This document shows positions 46,416 through 55,723 of a stretch of 64,000 nucleotides of DNA, in pieces. The translations under genes were made by a program, and so were the position numbers. Under the pieces are notes generated by a model. That model saw nothing but the letters and a program-made list of their open reading frames with translations. It searched no databases and was not told the origin of the DNA. Each line of letters opens with the position of its first letter. The first letter of the stretch is position 1. Source of the stretch: Thermopolyspora flexuosa (GTDB lineage: Bacteria > Actinomycetota > Actinomycetes > Streptosporangiales > Streptosporangiaceae); assembly GCF_006716785.1 (NCBI RefSeq), contig NZ_VFPQ01000001.1, forward strand, positions 1,178,001 to 1,242,000, read 5' to 3'.

Positions 46416-48059
46416 ATGGTCGTGCCAGGCATGGTCGGAGATGACGGCCGAACCTCGAACGGCAGGGCGACGGAGAACCGGATCGTGACCGGGAGACACA
46501 GGGAGACCGAACTCGCCCGGCGGAGCCGGGCTCGAGGGTTGGCCGCGGGGCGGAGCCTTCCCCAGATCGCGGACGAGATCTTCGAATTATGCGGCCCGCA
46601 GTTCGGCACGACGCGGATCAAGGCCCACCGCCTGGCCCACGGCATCGCGCTCGCCGACGTGATCGAGCAGGTACGTGCGCTGTTCGAGCGCGACGGCAAG
46701 CCCGTCCCCGGGATCGGCGAGACATTGCTGTCGGCGTACGAGAGCGGCCTCAAGCGGCCGGGCCCGGAGTACCTCCACTACCTGTGCACGGTCTACCGGG
46801 TCGAGCCGGCCGCCCTCGGTTACGAGGGGCCGTGCATCTGCGGAAACGGACACCGTGCCCCCGGTGCGGGCCGGAGCGACGCGGCGCAGGAGCCCACCCC
46901 CGAGCTGGTGCCCAGGCAGCGTGAGCCGCGGACGTGGCCAACCGGCAGTGATGCCCCCGGCGACGGGGGCGAGGAGGACGAGAACGTGCTACGCAGGACG
47001 TTGTTGCAGCTCCTCGCGGTGACGGGAGCCGGCGCGGTGATCGAGCCGGAGACCCACAGCCGGGTCTTCGGCGCCGTCGAGAACATCCGCAGGCGGCTGG
47101 ACGAGACCCTGGTGTCGGGCACCGTGTCTGCGGCCATGCTCGACCAGTGGGAGGAGGCCACCAAGGGGTTCGGCCGCCAGTACATGAAGACCCCTCCGCT
47201 GCAGTTGCTCTGCGACGTTCTGCTGGAGCTCAGCTCGGTGCGCAGGGCGATGGCGCACCGCCAGCCGGTGGACCTGCAGCGGCGGCTGTGCCAGATGACG
47301 GCCCAGCTATCCGGCCTGAGCGGGATGATCATGCTCAACCTCGGCGACCACCGGCTCGCGCGCTCGTTCTTCCGCACCGCGCGCACCGCCGCCGACGAGA
47401 CCGAGGACCGCGCGCTGCGCGCCTGGGTGATCGCCCGCGAGTCCCTGGTCCCGCTCTACTACGGCGACCCGAAGGAGGCGCTCAACCTCGCCAGGCAGAG
47501 CCGTGCCCTCGCCGGCCAGACCCCCTGCCCGGCGCAGGCGATGGCGCCGATCGTGGAGGCGCGGGCGATCGCGATGCAGAGCGGCTCGACCGGCCGCAAG
47601 GAGGCGGTCGACCAGGCCAAGCGCGCGCTGTCCCGGGCCCGCGCGGCCTTCACCCAGATGAGCAGCGACGACCAGCAGGACCTCGCGTTCGGCTACACCG
47701 AGCGCCAGCTCTACTTCCACGAGGGCGACGCGCTGGTACGGCTGGGCGAGACGATCGAGGCCGACTACATCCTCCAGAAGGCCCTCTCCCAGTACGGGCC
47801 GTCGGATTGGCTCGACCCCACCCTCATCCGGTTCGACCGGGCCCGCTGCAAGCTGATCGAGGGTGAGATCGAGGAGGCCGCGCGGATGGCCCTGGAGACC
47901 TGGAAGGAACTCGAGGACGCCTACCGCACCGACATCGTGGTGCGCCGGGCGAACGACCTCATCCGGCAGGCCGAGAAGGCGGCGAGCGGGAGCCGTATCC
48001 CCGTGCTGGAGGAGCTCAAGGACGCCGTCAAGGCCCGGGCGACGAGGGCGGAGGCATGA
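46416..48059 (+). CDS. XRE-family regulator with helical-repeat (TPR-like) C-terminus; TTA codon
   Basis: This 547-residue protein has an N-terminal helix-turn-helix region around GRSLPQIADEIFELCGPQFG and the XRE segment GIGETLLSAYESGLKRPGPEYLHYLC (split here as VPGIGETLLSAYESG). A Cys pair (GPCICG) follows. The C-terminal 370 residues are alpha-helical and TPR-like (SFFRTARTAADETEDRALRA, KEALNLARQSRALAG). Such proteins sense peptides or control development. A rare TTA Leu codon occurs at residue 58 (46587-46589). ATG 46416 follows AAGGAGAAGGG. The GNAT gene overlaps its stop (ATGA). Confidence 0.82.
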   Translation: MVVPGMVGDDGRTSNGRATENRIVTGRHRETELARRSRARGLAAGRSLPQIADEIFELCGPQFGTTRIKAHRLAHGIALADVIEQVRALFERDGKPVPGIGETLLSAYESGLKRPGPEYLHYLCTVYRVEPAALGYEGPCICGNGHRAPGAGRSDAAQEPTPELVPRQREPRTWPTGSDAPGDGGEEDENVLRRTLLQLLAVTGAGAVIEPETHSRVFGAVENIRRRLDETLVSGTVSAAMLDQWEEATKGFGRQYMKTPPLQLLCDVLLELSSVRRAMAHRQPVDLQRRLCQMTAQLSGLSGMIMLNLGDHRLARSFFRTARTAADETEDRALRAWVIARESLVPLYYGDPKEALNLARQSRALAGQTPCPAQAMAPIVEARAIAMQSGSTGRKEAVDQAKRALSRARAAFTQMSSDDQQDLAFGYTERQLYFHEGDALVRLGETIEADYILQKALSQYGPSDWLDPTLIRFDRARCKLIEGEIEEAARMALETWKELEDAYRTDIVVRRANDLIRQAEKAASGSRIPVLEELKDAVKARATRAEA

Positions 48060-48568
48060 GCCTGCGCATCCGCCGCTACCGCTGGTCCGATCTGGAGGCC
48101 GTCTGCGCGCTCAACCGGATCGGCCTCGCGCAGGTGGGCCTCGCCCCGGGGGACGGCGTCTACTACGACCACGACCTGCCGCGCATCCACGAGATCTACC
48201 TCAACGGCCAAGGCGAGTTCCTGGTCGGCCTCGTCGACGGCCGCATCGTCGCGATGGGCGGGCTGCGGCGGGTCACCGAGCACGAGGCCGAGCTGTGCCG
48301 CATGCGGGTCCACCCCGAGTACCAGCGGCGCGGGTACGGCACGCGCATCCTGCTCCGGCTCGAGGAGCGTGCGGTCAGGCTCGGCTACCGCCGCCTCATC
48401 TGCGACACCACGAGCAACCAGCTCGCCGCGATGGCGCTGTACCGGCGGCACGGCTGGCTGGAGACCGGACGCCGCCGCATCGGCGCGCTCACCGTCGTCT
48501 ACTTCGAGAAGGAACTCCACCCCGAGGCCGACGAGCACGATTTACCCGCGGTGAGCGAGAACGCCTAG
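48056..48568 (+). CDS. GNAT acetyltransferase, co-transcribed with XRE regulator; TTA codon
   Basis: This 170-residue protein has a single GNAT domain: ELCRMRVHPEYQRRGYGTRI is the acetyl-CoA loop and NQLAAMALYRRHGWLETGRR the C-terminal half. It should acetylate an amine; the target is unknown. ATG 48056 overlaps the regulator stop, so the two are coupled. Leu163 near the C-terminus is encoded by TTA (48542-48544), like one codon of the regulator. Confidence 0.85.
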   Translation: MSLRIRRYRWSDLEAVCALNRIGLAQVGLAPGDGVYYDHDLPRIHEIYLNGQGEFLVGLVDGRIVAMGGLRRVTEHEAELCRMRVHPEYQRRGYGTRILLRLEERAVRLGYRRLICDTTSNQLAAMALYRRHGWLETGRRRIGALTVVYFEKELHPEADEHDLPAVSENA

Positions 48569-48633
48569 CCGAGACGAACGCCGCCGGGTCCCGTCGCGGC
48601 CGCCGGCCACGACGGGACCATGACCACAGGCCG

Positions 48634-50718
48634 CTACGCCTCCGGCCCGGCGGCCTCCTCGGCGGCGAGGCCGGTGTGCACGGCGAGGAACGCGAGCTGG
48701 TCGGCCGCGAGCTCGACGCTGCGGCTCACCGCCCGCGCCCCGTGCCCCACCTCGGTCTCGTTGCGCAGCAGGATCGGCCGGTCGGACGAGGTGGCGTGCT
48801 GCAGCGCCGCGCACATCTTGCGCGCGTGCAGCGGATCGACCCGGGTGTCGGAGTCGAACACGGTGAACAGCGTCGCCGGGTACGGCACGCCCTCCCGCAC
48901 GTGGTGGTAGGGCGAGTAGGCGAGCAGCCAGCGGAACTGCTCGGGATCGTCGGCCGAGCCGTACTCCACGTTCCAGGTCGCGCCGAGGCCGAACCGCTCG
49001 TAGCGGATCATGTCGAGCAGCGGGGCCGAGCAGACCACCGCCGCGTACAGCTCCGGGCGCTGGGTGAGCGCGGCGCCGACGAGCAGCCCGCCGTTCGAGC
49101 CGCCGGAGATGCCGAGCCGGTCGGGCGTGGTCACCCCGGTGGCGATCAGGTGCTCGGCGGCGGCGTGCAGGTCGTCGAAGACGTTCTGCTTGTTGCCGAG
49201 CATGCCCGCCCGGTGCCACTCTTCGCCCTCCTCGCCGCCGCCCCGCAGCTGGGCGATGGCGTAGACGCCGCCCGCCTCGGCCCAGGCGAGGATCGACGCC
49301 GAGTACCCGGGCGCCATGGAGATGCCGAAGCCGCCGTAGCCGTACAGGATCGTCGGCCGCGGCCCCTCCCCGGGCCGGGAGATCACCAGCATGCGCACCT
49401 GCGTGCCGTCCTTCGACCGGTAGACGACCTGCTCGGTGCGCACGTCCGGCACCTCGACCGTGCCGGGGGCGGCCGCCCACAGCGTGGTCTCGCCGGTGCG
49501 GGCGTCGTACCGGTGCACCGCGGGCGGCGTGGTGTTGTCGGTGTAGACGAACCACGCCTCGTGGCCGCCCTCCGGGCGGGAGGCCAGGCCGCCGATCGTG
49601 CCGATGCCGGGCACCGTCACCTCGCCGGTGCGGGCGCCGGTGGCCAGGTCGTGCACGGTGATCTCGCCGATCGCGTGCCGGGTCCAGCCGACGAGCAGGG
49701 TGCCGGCCTCGTCGAGGATCGCGTACGAGGCGAGCACCGCCTCCGGGTCCTCGGGCACCAGATCCCGCCAGTGCTCGTAGGTGGGCGTGGCCGGGTCGGT
49801 CACGCAGATCCGGCCGCGCGGGGCGTCCCGGTCGGTGAACACGTACAGCCGCCCGTCGCGGCCGAAGTGCAGCCCGGTCTGCGCGTCGACCCCCTCCTGC
49901 ACGGTGACCGGCTCCGGCGCCTCGGCCGGGGAGGCGGTCAGGTCGGCGATCCACAGGTCGTTGCGCGGCGCGGTGCCCTTGGACGCGGAGATCGTGAGCC
50001 AGCGGCCGTCCCGGGAGACCGACACCCCGTAGTACTCGGTCTTGTCCCGGCCCTCGCCGAAGACGAGCACGTCCTCGTCGGCCGGGGTGCCGACCCGGTG
50101 CAGGTAGACGCGGCGGTGGTACTGCCGCTCGTCCTCGGGCACGCGCTCCGGCGGCAGCCGCCGCACGTAGTAGAACGCCTCGCCGCCGGGCAGCCAGGCG
50201 ATGGGGGAGTAGCGGCACCGGTCGATGGGGCCGTCCACCCGCTCGCCGGTCGCCACGTCCATGACGTACAGCCGGGACTCCTCGTCGCCGCCGACCGAGA
50301 GCTGGTAGGCGAGCAGCCGCCCCTCCTTGTCGGGCTGCCAGGCGTCGAGCGTGGTGAGGCCGCTCGGGTCGATCGCGACCGGGTCGATCAGCGGCCGCTC
50401 GGCGCCGTCCTCGACCACGTACAGCACCGCGTGCTCCTGGTCGGGGGTGCGGCGCATGAAGAAGTACCGGTCCCCGCGCCACACCGGCGGCCCGACCGTC
50501 CCCGACCGCATGAGCTCGGCCACGCGCTCGCGGAACCTCCGCCGGATCGGCAGGCCGGGTACGGCGGCGGCGAAGAGCTCCTCCTGCGCCTTGAGCCACT
50601 CCTTGGTGGCGGGGGAGTCGCGATCCTCCAGCCAGCGGTAGGGATCGGGCACCGGGGTGCCGTGCAGGACGTCCACCACGTCGTCGCGGTGGGCGGTCGG
50701 GTACTGCGGTCGTGTCAT
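48634..50718 (-). CDS. prolyl oligopeptidase (S9A family)
   Basis: This 694-residue protein has an N-terminal beta-propeller ([20 protein letters not shown] marks the start). The alpha/beta hydrolase domain includes [20 protein letters not shown] and the nucleophile Ser541 in [16 protein letters not shown]. The acid is in [15 protein letters not shown] and the His in NETEVGHGA. It cleaves short peptides after Pro in the cytoplasm; no signal peptide is present. ATG 50718 precedes the conserved MTRPQYPTA start; the upstream extension lacks similarity. Confidence 0.92.
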   Translation of the reverse strand: MTRPQYPTAHRDDVVDVLHGTPVPDPYRWLEDRDSPATKEWLKAQEELFAAAVPGLPIRRRFRERVAELMRSGTVGPPVWRGDRYFFMRRTPDQEHAVLYVVEDGAERPLIDPVAIDPSGLTTLDAWQPDKEGRLLAYQLSVGGDEESRLYVMDVATGERVDGPIDRCRYSPIAWLPGGEAFYYVRRLPPERVPEDERQYHRRVYLHRVGTPADEDVLVFGEGRDKTEYYGVSVSRDGRWLTISASKGTAPRNDLWIADLTASPAEAPEPVTVQEGVDAQTGLHFGRDGRLYVFTDRDAPRGRICVTDPATPTYEHWRDLVPEDPEAVLASYAILDEAGTLLVGWTRHAIGEITVHDLATGARTGEVTVPGIGTIGGLASRPEGGHEAWFVYTDNTTPPAVHRYDARTGETTLWAAAPGTVEVPDVRTEQVVYRSKDGTQVRMLVISRPGEGPRPTILYGYGGFGISMAPGYSASILAWAEAGGVYAIAQLRGGGEEGEEWHRAGMLGNKQNVFDDLHAAAEHLIATGVTTPDRLGISGGSNGGLLVGAALTQRPELYAAVVCSAPLLDMIRYERFGLGATWNVEYGSADDPEQFRWLLAYSPYHHVREGVPYPATLFTVFDSDTRVDPLHARKMCAALQHATSSDRPILLRNETEVGHGARAVSRSVELAADQLAFLAVHTGLAAEEAAGPEA

Positions 50719-51098
50719 GCCCGTAACCCTAAGCGCACTCCGCCGATGCGGGGCCGCCCGCGCCGCCCACCGGGGGTACGGCGGTGCCGCCTGCGGGGCC
50801 CGGCGGCGGCCGGTCACGCATCGTGTCCACGTCGACGCGCGGGGCAGGCGTAAAGAATCCTCAGAGCGGGGATTATGCGTATCAGACGTCTCTCCCGCCA
50901 TCCGCGGCCACGAGTTATGGGGTGGCGAGAGGGGACCGGAAAAGGCCACACTGGTTGAGGGCGGTGCCGTGGTGATCCGCTGGACCGTCCGGCGGAGGTC
51001 CGTGTGACGGAAGCGTCAGGGCCCGATGTCGGGCCGCAACAGGGGTCGTGCCGGGGCACGACCTCCGACGTGACGCGCTTAACTGGAAAGGCCCAGTG
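50719..51098. other. intergenic region with small hairpins
   Basis: No gene is supported in these 380 bases. Two short hairpins lie upstream of the HNH gene: GGCCCGA-TG-TCGGGCC (51020-51035, approximately) and CGTGCC-GG-GGCACG (51047-51060). They could be a leader structure. The part around 50860-50910 is AT-richer and probably holds promoters for both divergent genes. Confidence 0.4.
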
Positions 51099-51605
51099 AT
51101 GCGCCAGGTACTGCTGCTGAACGCTACGTACGAACCGTTAACCACCCTCTCGCTGCACCGGGCGGTCGTCCTGGTGCTGCGGGAGAAGGCGGAGGTCGTC
51201 CACCGGGACCGCCGGGGCGCCGTCCTGCGGTCGGCGAGCCGCACGCTGGAGGTCCCCTCGGTGATCCGGCTGCGGCGGTACGTCCGCATCCCGTACCGGT
51301 CCCGCATCCCGCTCACCCGGGCGGCCCTGATGCGCCGGGACGACTTCCGCTGCGCCTACTGCGGCCAGCGGGCCGAGACCATCGACCACGTCATCCCCCG
51401 ATCCCGTGGCGGCACCCACACATGGGAGAACTGCGTCGCCTCCTGCATGTCGTGCAACCACCGTAAGGCCGACAAGCTCGTGGAGGAGCTGGGGTGGACG
51501 CTCCGCGTCTCCCCGGTGGTGCCACGCGGCGCTCACTGGCGGCTCATCGGCGCGCAGTACGACGGAGACCCGCAGTGGGCGCCCTACCTGGAATCGGCGG
51601 CTTGA
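51099..51605 (+). CDS. HNH-family nuclease-like protein; TTA codon
   Basis: This 168-residue protein has an HNH domain with zinc Cys pairs (CAYCGQ and CMSCNHRK) around the catalytic segment ETIDHVIPRSRGGTHTWENC. The N-terminal 80 residues (VLLLNATYEPLTTLSLHRAV) are typical of a conserved actinobacterial HNH family. DNA cleavage is inferred from the fold; the target is unknown. Leu14 is a TTA codon (51138-51140). ATG 51099 follows GGAAAGG. Confidence 0.87.
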   Translation: MRQVLLLNATYEPLTTLSLHRAVVLVLREKAEVVHRDRRGAVLRSASRTLEVPSVIRLRRYVRIPYRSRIPLTRAALMRRDDFRCAYCGQRAETIDHVIPRSRGGTHTWENCVASCMSCNHRKADKLVEELGWTLRVSPVVPRGAHWRLIGAQYDGDPQWAPYLESAA

Positions 51606-51641
51606 CCTTACCACAGGCGACGGCGGTCGTACTCTGGTGCC

Positions 51642-51842
51642 ATGCCGCGTTACGACTACCGGTGCCGCGCCTGCGGCGTGACCTTCGAGCTGTCCCGTCC
51701 CATGGCCCAGTCGGACGACCCGGCGGTCTGCCCGGAGGGTCACGACGACACGGTGAAGCTCCTCCCCACCGTCGCCGTGACCGGAACGGCGGCCGCCCCC
51801 CGTCCGAGCGGGGGTTGCTGCGGCGGCGGCTGCTGCGGCTGA
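51642..51842 (+). CDS. FmdB-family zinc-ribbon protein
   Basis: This 66-residue protein has an N-terminal zinc ribbon: YDYRCRACGVTFELSRPM with Cys pair CRAC, and the later PEGHDD. It ends in a Gly/Cys-rich GGCCGGGCCG stretch. FmdB-type proteins are of unknown, possibly regulatory, role. The C-terminal Cys cluster may bind metal (inference). ATG 51642 lies 37 bases after the HNH stop, so they may share a transcript. Confidence 0.85.
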   Translation: MPRYDYRCRACGVTFELSRPMAQSDDPAVCPEGHDDTVKLLPTVAVTGTAAAPRPSGGCCGGGCCG

Positions 51843-52052
51843 GGCGTGCGGCCGTCCGCCCGAGGTACGGCCGGCCTCCCGCCCGCGCCCGGCCCCGGGA
51901 CGGCCCGGCAGCCCCGGCCCCGACCGGCGCCGCGCCGAACCGCACCGCCCTTTCCTCGGCGTCCGGTGTCCGGCGGAGCGGGACCTTCGTGATCCGATGA
52001 CCGGGCCCGACCGGCGTGCCCCGGGCGCGTGGCCGCCGCGCCCGCGCGCGGG

Positions 52053-53054
52053 TCAGTCCCGGCGTACCTCGTCCATCACCAGTGTGGCGACGCGTTCCAC
52101 CGTGGCCCGGCCCGTCGCGTGCCGCGGGTGGCGGTCGCTCAGCACCGCGATGAGGGTGTCGCGGCTGGGCGAGACGATCCTGCCCGCGCTCGTGACGGTC
52201 CACCGGTCGCGGTGGCGCAGCCTGCCGTTGCGCAGTGCCACCCGGTCCCGGGCCATCGTGGCCGCACCGATGCCGCCGTGCCGCCCCGGGGCGTCGACGG
52301 CGAGCAGGGCGGCGGCGAAGGCGCGGTTGCGGTCGTTCAGCGGGCCGCCCGGGGCGGTGAGCAGGTCGAGCACCCGCAGCTGGTCGGCGACGACGCTGCG
52401 CGTCTCCTTCCAGCGCAGGCCCGGCCCGGGCAGGGTGCGGTCGAGGCCGAACCGGCGGAGCGTGCGGGCCACGCCCACGCGGCCGCCGAGGGCGGCGTAG
52501 AGCCGCTCGGCCGCACGGTCGTCGCCGAGCCTGATCATCTTCGTGGCGAGGTCGCGCTCGGCGGGGGTCAGGCCGCGCGGCCGCCCCTGCGCGCGCAGCA
52601 ACAGCACGAGCAGGATGTCGAGTTCCGCCACGTCGCCGAGCCGGTACGGCGTACGCTCCCGGTACTGGTAGCGCATGCCGGTGACCCGGTCGTACACCGC
52701 GACCGAGGTCCGGCCCGGGCGCCCGCGCAGGTAGCGGTCGAGCCGCGCGGTGAGGCGACGCCGCTGCTCGGCCGCGACGGGGGCGGCCGCGACCGAGAAC
52801 GGGCCGTCCGCGGCGCCTGCCGGGGCCGAGCCGGTGGGCCGCGGCGCGCCGGACGGAGGACCGCTCGCCGTGCCGTCCGCGCCGCCGCCCGGCGCGGCCG
52901 GCGCCGGTGCCGTGGCGTCCGGCAGCGCGGCCGCGCCCCGGGCGTCGCCCCGCGGCTCGGCCGGGTCGCCCGGCGCGCAGGCCGACCCGGCGAGCGCCAC
53001 GATCAACGCGAGAACTCCCCCCGAAATCCTCATGACCGGATTCTGCCTGGTCAT
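52053..53054 (-). CDS. class A beta-lactamase-like lipoprotein with lost catalytic motifs
   Basis: The 333-residue protein has a signal peptide with lipobox ALAGSACAP. A Pro/Ala/Gly-rich linker (about residues 40-95) follows, then a class A beta-lactamase/serine-hydrolase fold. At the SxxK site it reads GDVAELDIL (Ser to Asp, Lys to Glu), at SDN it reads LGDDRAA, and the KTG-region strand reads TVTSAGRI. All three motifs are changed, so beta-lactamase activity is unlikely. It may bind rather than hydrolyse peptidoglycan-like ligands. ATG 53054 is used; ATG 53033 would shorten the leader by seven residues. Confidence 0.7.
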   Translation of the reverse strand: MTRQNPVMRISGGVLALIVALAGSACAPGDPAEPRGDARGAAALPDATAPAPAAPGGGADGTASGPPSGAPRPTGSAPAGAADGPFSVAAAPVAAEQRRRLTARLDRYLRGRPGRTSVAVYDRVTGMRYQYRERTPYRLGDVAELDILLVLLLRAQGRPRGLTPAERDLATKMIRLGDDRAAERLYAALGGRVGVARTLRRFGLDRTLPGPGLRWKETRSVVADQLRVLDLLTAPGGPLNDRNRAFAAALLAVDAPGRHGGIGAATMARDRVALRNGRLRHRDRWTVTSAGRIVSPSRDTLIAVLSDRHPRHATGRATVERVATLVMDEVRRD

Positions 53055-53089
53055 GGGTGGTTTCCCCGGTATTCGGGGGTCGCGGCGTG

Positions 53090-53575
53090 TCAGGCGGCTT
53101 TGCGGCGCTGGAACGGCAGGAAGCGGCGGGCGAGGTGCGGGCGGGCCGGGATGTCGGTCGGCTCGACGGTGAGGATGCGGTCGAACCGGAAGGCGCGGAT
53201 GGCGCGGCGCAGCCGGCACCAGCCCACCAGGTACCAGTGCTCGCGGTGGACCAGGCAGGTGACCGGCTCCACGTCGCGCACGGTCGGCCGTCCGGCGGCG
53301 TCGACGTAGCCGAGGCGGACCACCCGCCGGGTGGTGATCGCGTTGGCGATCACCCGGGCGCGGCCGGCCACGTCGGCGTCGAGCGGGGTGGTGAGGGTGG
53401 CGAGCGTGGTGGCGACCACCTCGTCGTCGATGTCGAGGTGCTCGAACACGTGCCGCAGCCCGCGGCGGGCGGTGACGGACTGCGGGCCGGCGCCCAGGTG
53501 GGCGAGGGAGAGGGCGAGGGCGGCGATCTCGGCGGCCGTCAGGGGTGCGGAGCCCTGGTTCGCGACGGTTCCCAT
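53090..53575 (-). CDS. WYL-domain protein lacking N-terminal HTH
   Basis: This 161-residue protein has a WYL domain: LGYVDAAGRPTVRDVEPVTC, EHWYLVGWCRLRRAIRAFRF and DRILTVEPTDI. WYL proteins usually carry an N-terminal winged helix and are about 320 residues; here only about 70 residues precede the domain and no HTH is clear. The WYL domain binds ligands, often nucleotides or nucleic-acid signals. It lies near the beta-lactamase-like gene with the same orientation. Confidence 0.75.
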   Translation of the reverse strand: MGTVANQGSAPLTAAEIAALALSLAHLGAGPQSVTARRGLRHVFEHLDIDDEVVATTLATLTTPLDADVAGRARVIANAITTRRVVRLGYVDAAGRPTVRDVEPVTCLVHREHWYLVGWCRLRRAIRAFRFDRILTVEPTDIPARPHLARRFLPFQRRKAA

Positions 53576-53656
53576 GATCCGACGTTACCTCCCGCCACCG
53601 ACATTTTCCCTCCCCTTTTCGATAGAGTGTTCGATCTGATCGGGCCGCGAGAAGGC

Positions 53657-53691
53657 CCGGGGCCCGGGCGAAGCGGTCGCCCGGGCCCCGG
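53657..53691 (-). terminator. strong hairpin terminator after ilvD
   Basis: A perfect 15-bp stem (CCGGGGCCCGGGCGA at 53657-53671 against 53677-53691) has a five-base loop. It sits 13 bases beyond the ilvD stop on the minus strand. Confidence 0.8.
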
Positions 53692-53704
53692 CAGGTCGTG
53701 ATCG

Positions 53705-55555
53705 TCAGGCCTCGTGGGTACGGCCGAGCTGGGACAGGTCGCGCGAGGCGCCGGTGGACGCCGAGGTGGTGAGCGCGGCGTACGCCTGCAGCGCGGCGCT
53801 CACCGGGCGCTGCCGGTCACGCGGCCGGTACCCGTGCAGCGTGTCGAGCAGCTCCTTGCGCCGCCGGGCGAGCTCCTCCTCGGACACCCGCAGCTCGATC
53901 GACCGGTTCGGGATGTCGATGTCGATGACGTCCCCGTCGCGGACGAGCGCGATGATGCCGCCCTCGGCCGCCTCCGGGGAGATGTGGCCGATCGACAGGC
54001 CGCTCGTGCCGCCGGAGAACCGGCCGTCGGTGATGAGCGCGCAGACCTTGCCGAGCCCCTTCCCCTTGAGGAAGCTCGTCGGGTAGAGCATCTCCTGCAT
54101 GCCGGGGCCGCCCTTGGGGCCCTCGTACCGGATCACCACGACGTCGCCGGGCTTCACCCGGTCGCCGAGGATGCCCTCGACCGCCTCCTCCTGGGACTCG
54201 AACACCACGGCCGGGCCGGAGAAGCGCCAGATCGACTCGTCGACGCCGGCGGTCTTCACCACCGCGCCGTCGCGGGCGAGATTGCCCCACAGCACCGCCA
54301 GGCCGCCGTCCCGGGTGTAGGCGTGCTCGATGTCGCGGATGCAGCCGTTTTCGCGGTCGAGGTCGAGGCTCTCCCAGCGGTTGCTCTGCGCGTACGCCTG
54401 CGTGGTGCGCGCCCCGCCGGGGGCGGCGTGCCACAGCTCGATCGCCTCGGGACGCACCTTCGGCGAGCGCGGGTCCCACTCGTCGATGTAGTCGCCGAGC
54501 GTGGGCGAGTGGACGGTGCGGGTGTGCCGGTGGATCAGCCCGGCGCGGTCGAGCTCGCCGAGGATCGCCGGGATGCCGCCGGCCCGGTGCACGTCCTCCA
54601 CGTGGTACTTGGCGGTGGCGGGCGCGACCTTGCACAGGCACGGCACGCGCAGCGACAGCTCGTTGATCTCCTTGAGCCCGAAGTCGACGCGGGCCTCGCG
54701 GGCCGCGGCGAGCAGGTGGAGGATCGTGTTGGTCGAGCCGCCCATCGCCACGTCGAGGGCCATCGCGTTCTCGAACGCGTCCCGGGTGGCGATGGACAGC
54801 GGCAGCACCGACTCGTCGTCCTCCTCGTAGTACCGCCGGGCGAGCTCCATCACGGTACGGCCGGCCTTGCGGTACAGCTCCTTGCGCGCGGTGTGCGTGG
54901 CGAGCGTGGTGCCGTTGCCGGGCAGCGCGAGGCCGATCGCCTCGGTGAGGCAGTTCATCGAGTTGGCGGTGAACATGCCCGAGCACGAGCCGCACGTGGG
55001 GCAGGCGCTCTCCTCCATCCGGGCGAGCTCGTCGTCGGAGACCGCGTCGTCGGCGGAGGCGATCATCGGGTCGATGAGGTCGAGCTTGCGGCCCGGCACC
55101 TTGCCGGCCTCCATCGGGCCGCCGGAGACGAACACGGTCGGGATGTTGAGCCGCAGGGCGGCGAGCAGCATGCCCGGGGTGATCTTGTCGCAGTTCGAGA
55201 TGCAGACCAGGGCGTCGGCGCGGTGGGCGTTCACCATGTACTCCACCGCGTCCGCGATGAGCTCGCGGCTGGGCAGGGAGTAGAGCATGCCGCCGTGGCC
55301 CATCGCGATGCCGTCGTCGACCGCGATCGTGTTGAACTCCCGGGGCACGCCGCCCGCCTCACGCACCGACTCGGCCACCACCGCCGCGACCTCGCGCAGG
55401 TGCACATGGCCGGGTACGAACTGGGTGAAGCTGTTGGCCACCGCGACGATCGGCTTGCCGAAGTCGCTGGCGGCCACACCGGTCGCCCGGAGCAGGGCCC
55501 GGGCGCCGGCCATGTTCCTGCCGTGGGTGACCGTACGGGACCTGAGGGCGGGCAT
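53705..55555 (-). CDS. ilvD: dihydroxy-acid dehydratase IlvD
   Basis: This 616-residue Fe-S enzyme converts 2,3-dihydroxy acids to 2-oxo acids in branched-chain amino acid synthesis. Recognised segments are [37 protein letters not shown] and [20 protein letters not shown] (cluster ligands), [20 protein letters not shown], and [23 protein letters not shown] 55555 has GGGAGAACCGCC just upstream. No leader peptide or T-box was recognised. A strong hairpin terminator follows. Confidence 0.96.
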   Translation of the reverse strand: MPALRSRTVTHGRNMAGARALLRATGVAASDFGKPIVAVANSFTQFVPGHVHLREVAAVVAESVREAGGVPREFNTIAVDDGIAMGHGGMLYSLPSRELIADAVEYMVNAHRADALVCISNCDKITPGMLLAALRLNIPTVFVSGGPMEAGKVPGRKLDLIDPMIASADDAVSDDELARMEESACPTCGSCSGMFTANSMNCLTEAIGLALPGNGTTLATHTARKELYRKAGRTVMELARRYYEEDDESVLPLSIATRDAFENAMALDVAMGGSTNTILHLLAAAREARVDFGLKEINELSLRVPCLCKVAPATAKYHVEDVHRAGGIPAILGELDRAGLIHRHTRTVHSPTLGDYIDEWDPRSPKVRPEAIELWHAAPGGARTTQAYAQSNRWESLDLDRENGCIRDIEHAYTRDGGLAVLWGNLARDGAVVKTAGVDESIWRFSGPAVVFESQEEAVEGILGDRVKPGDVVVIRYEGPKGGPGMQEMLYPTSFLKGKGLGKVCALITDGRFSGGTSGLSIGHISPEAAEGGIIALVRDGDVIDIDIPNRSIELRVSEEELARRRKELLDTLHGYRPRDRQRPVSAALQAYAALTTSASTGASRDLSQLGRTHEA

Positions 55556-55723
55556 GGCGGTTCTCCCATCCGAAGACGTGCGGGTCTTCAAATGGTAGGG
55601 CCATCCCGCGCCCGGCGCGGCACGCACCGCCGGGCCGTACGGCCGCGCGCGGTCCCGCGCCGGCAGGCGCGCAGGCCGTACCCGGGCGGCACCAGGGCCG
55701 CGGGCGGCGCGGCCCAGGGCGGC

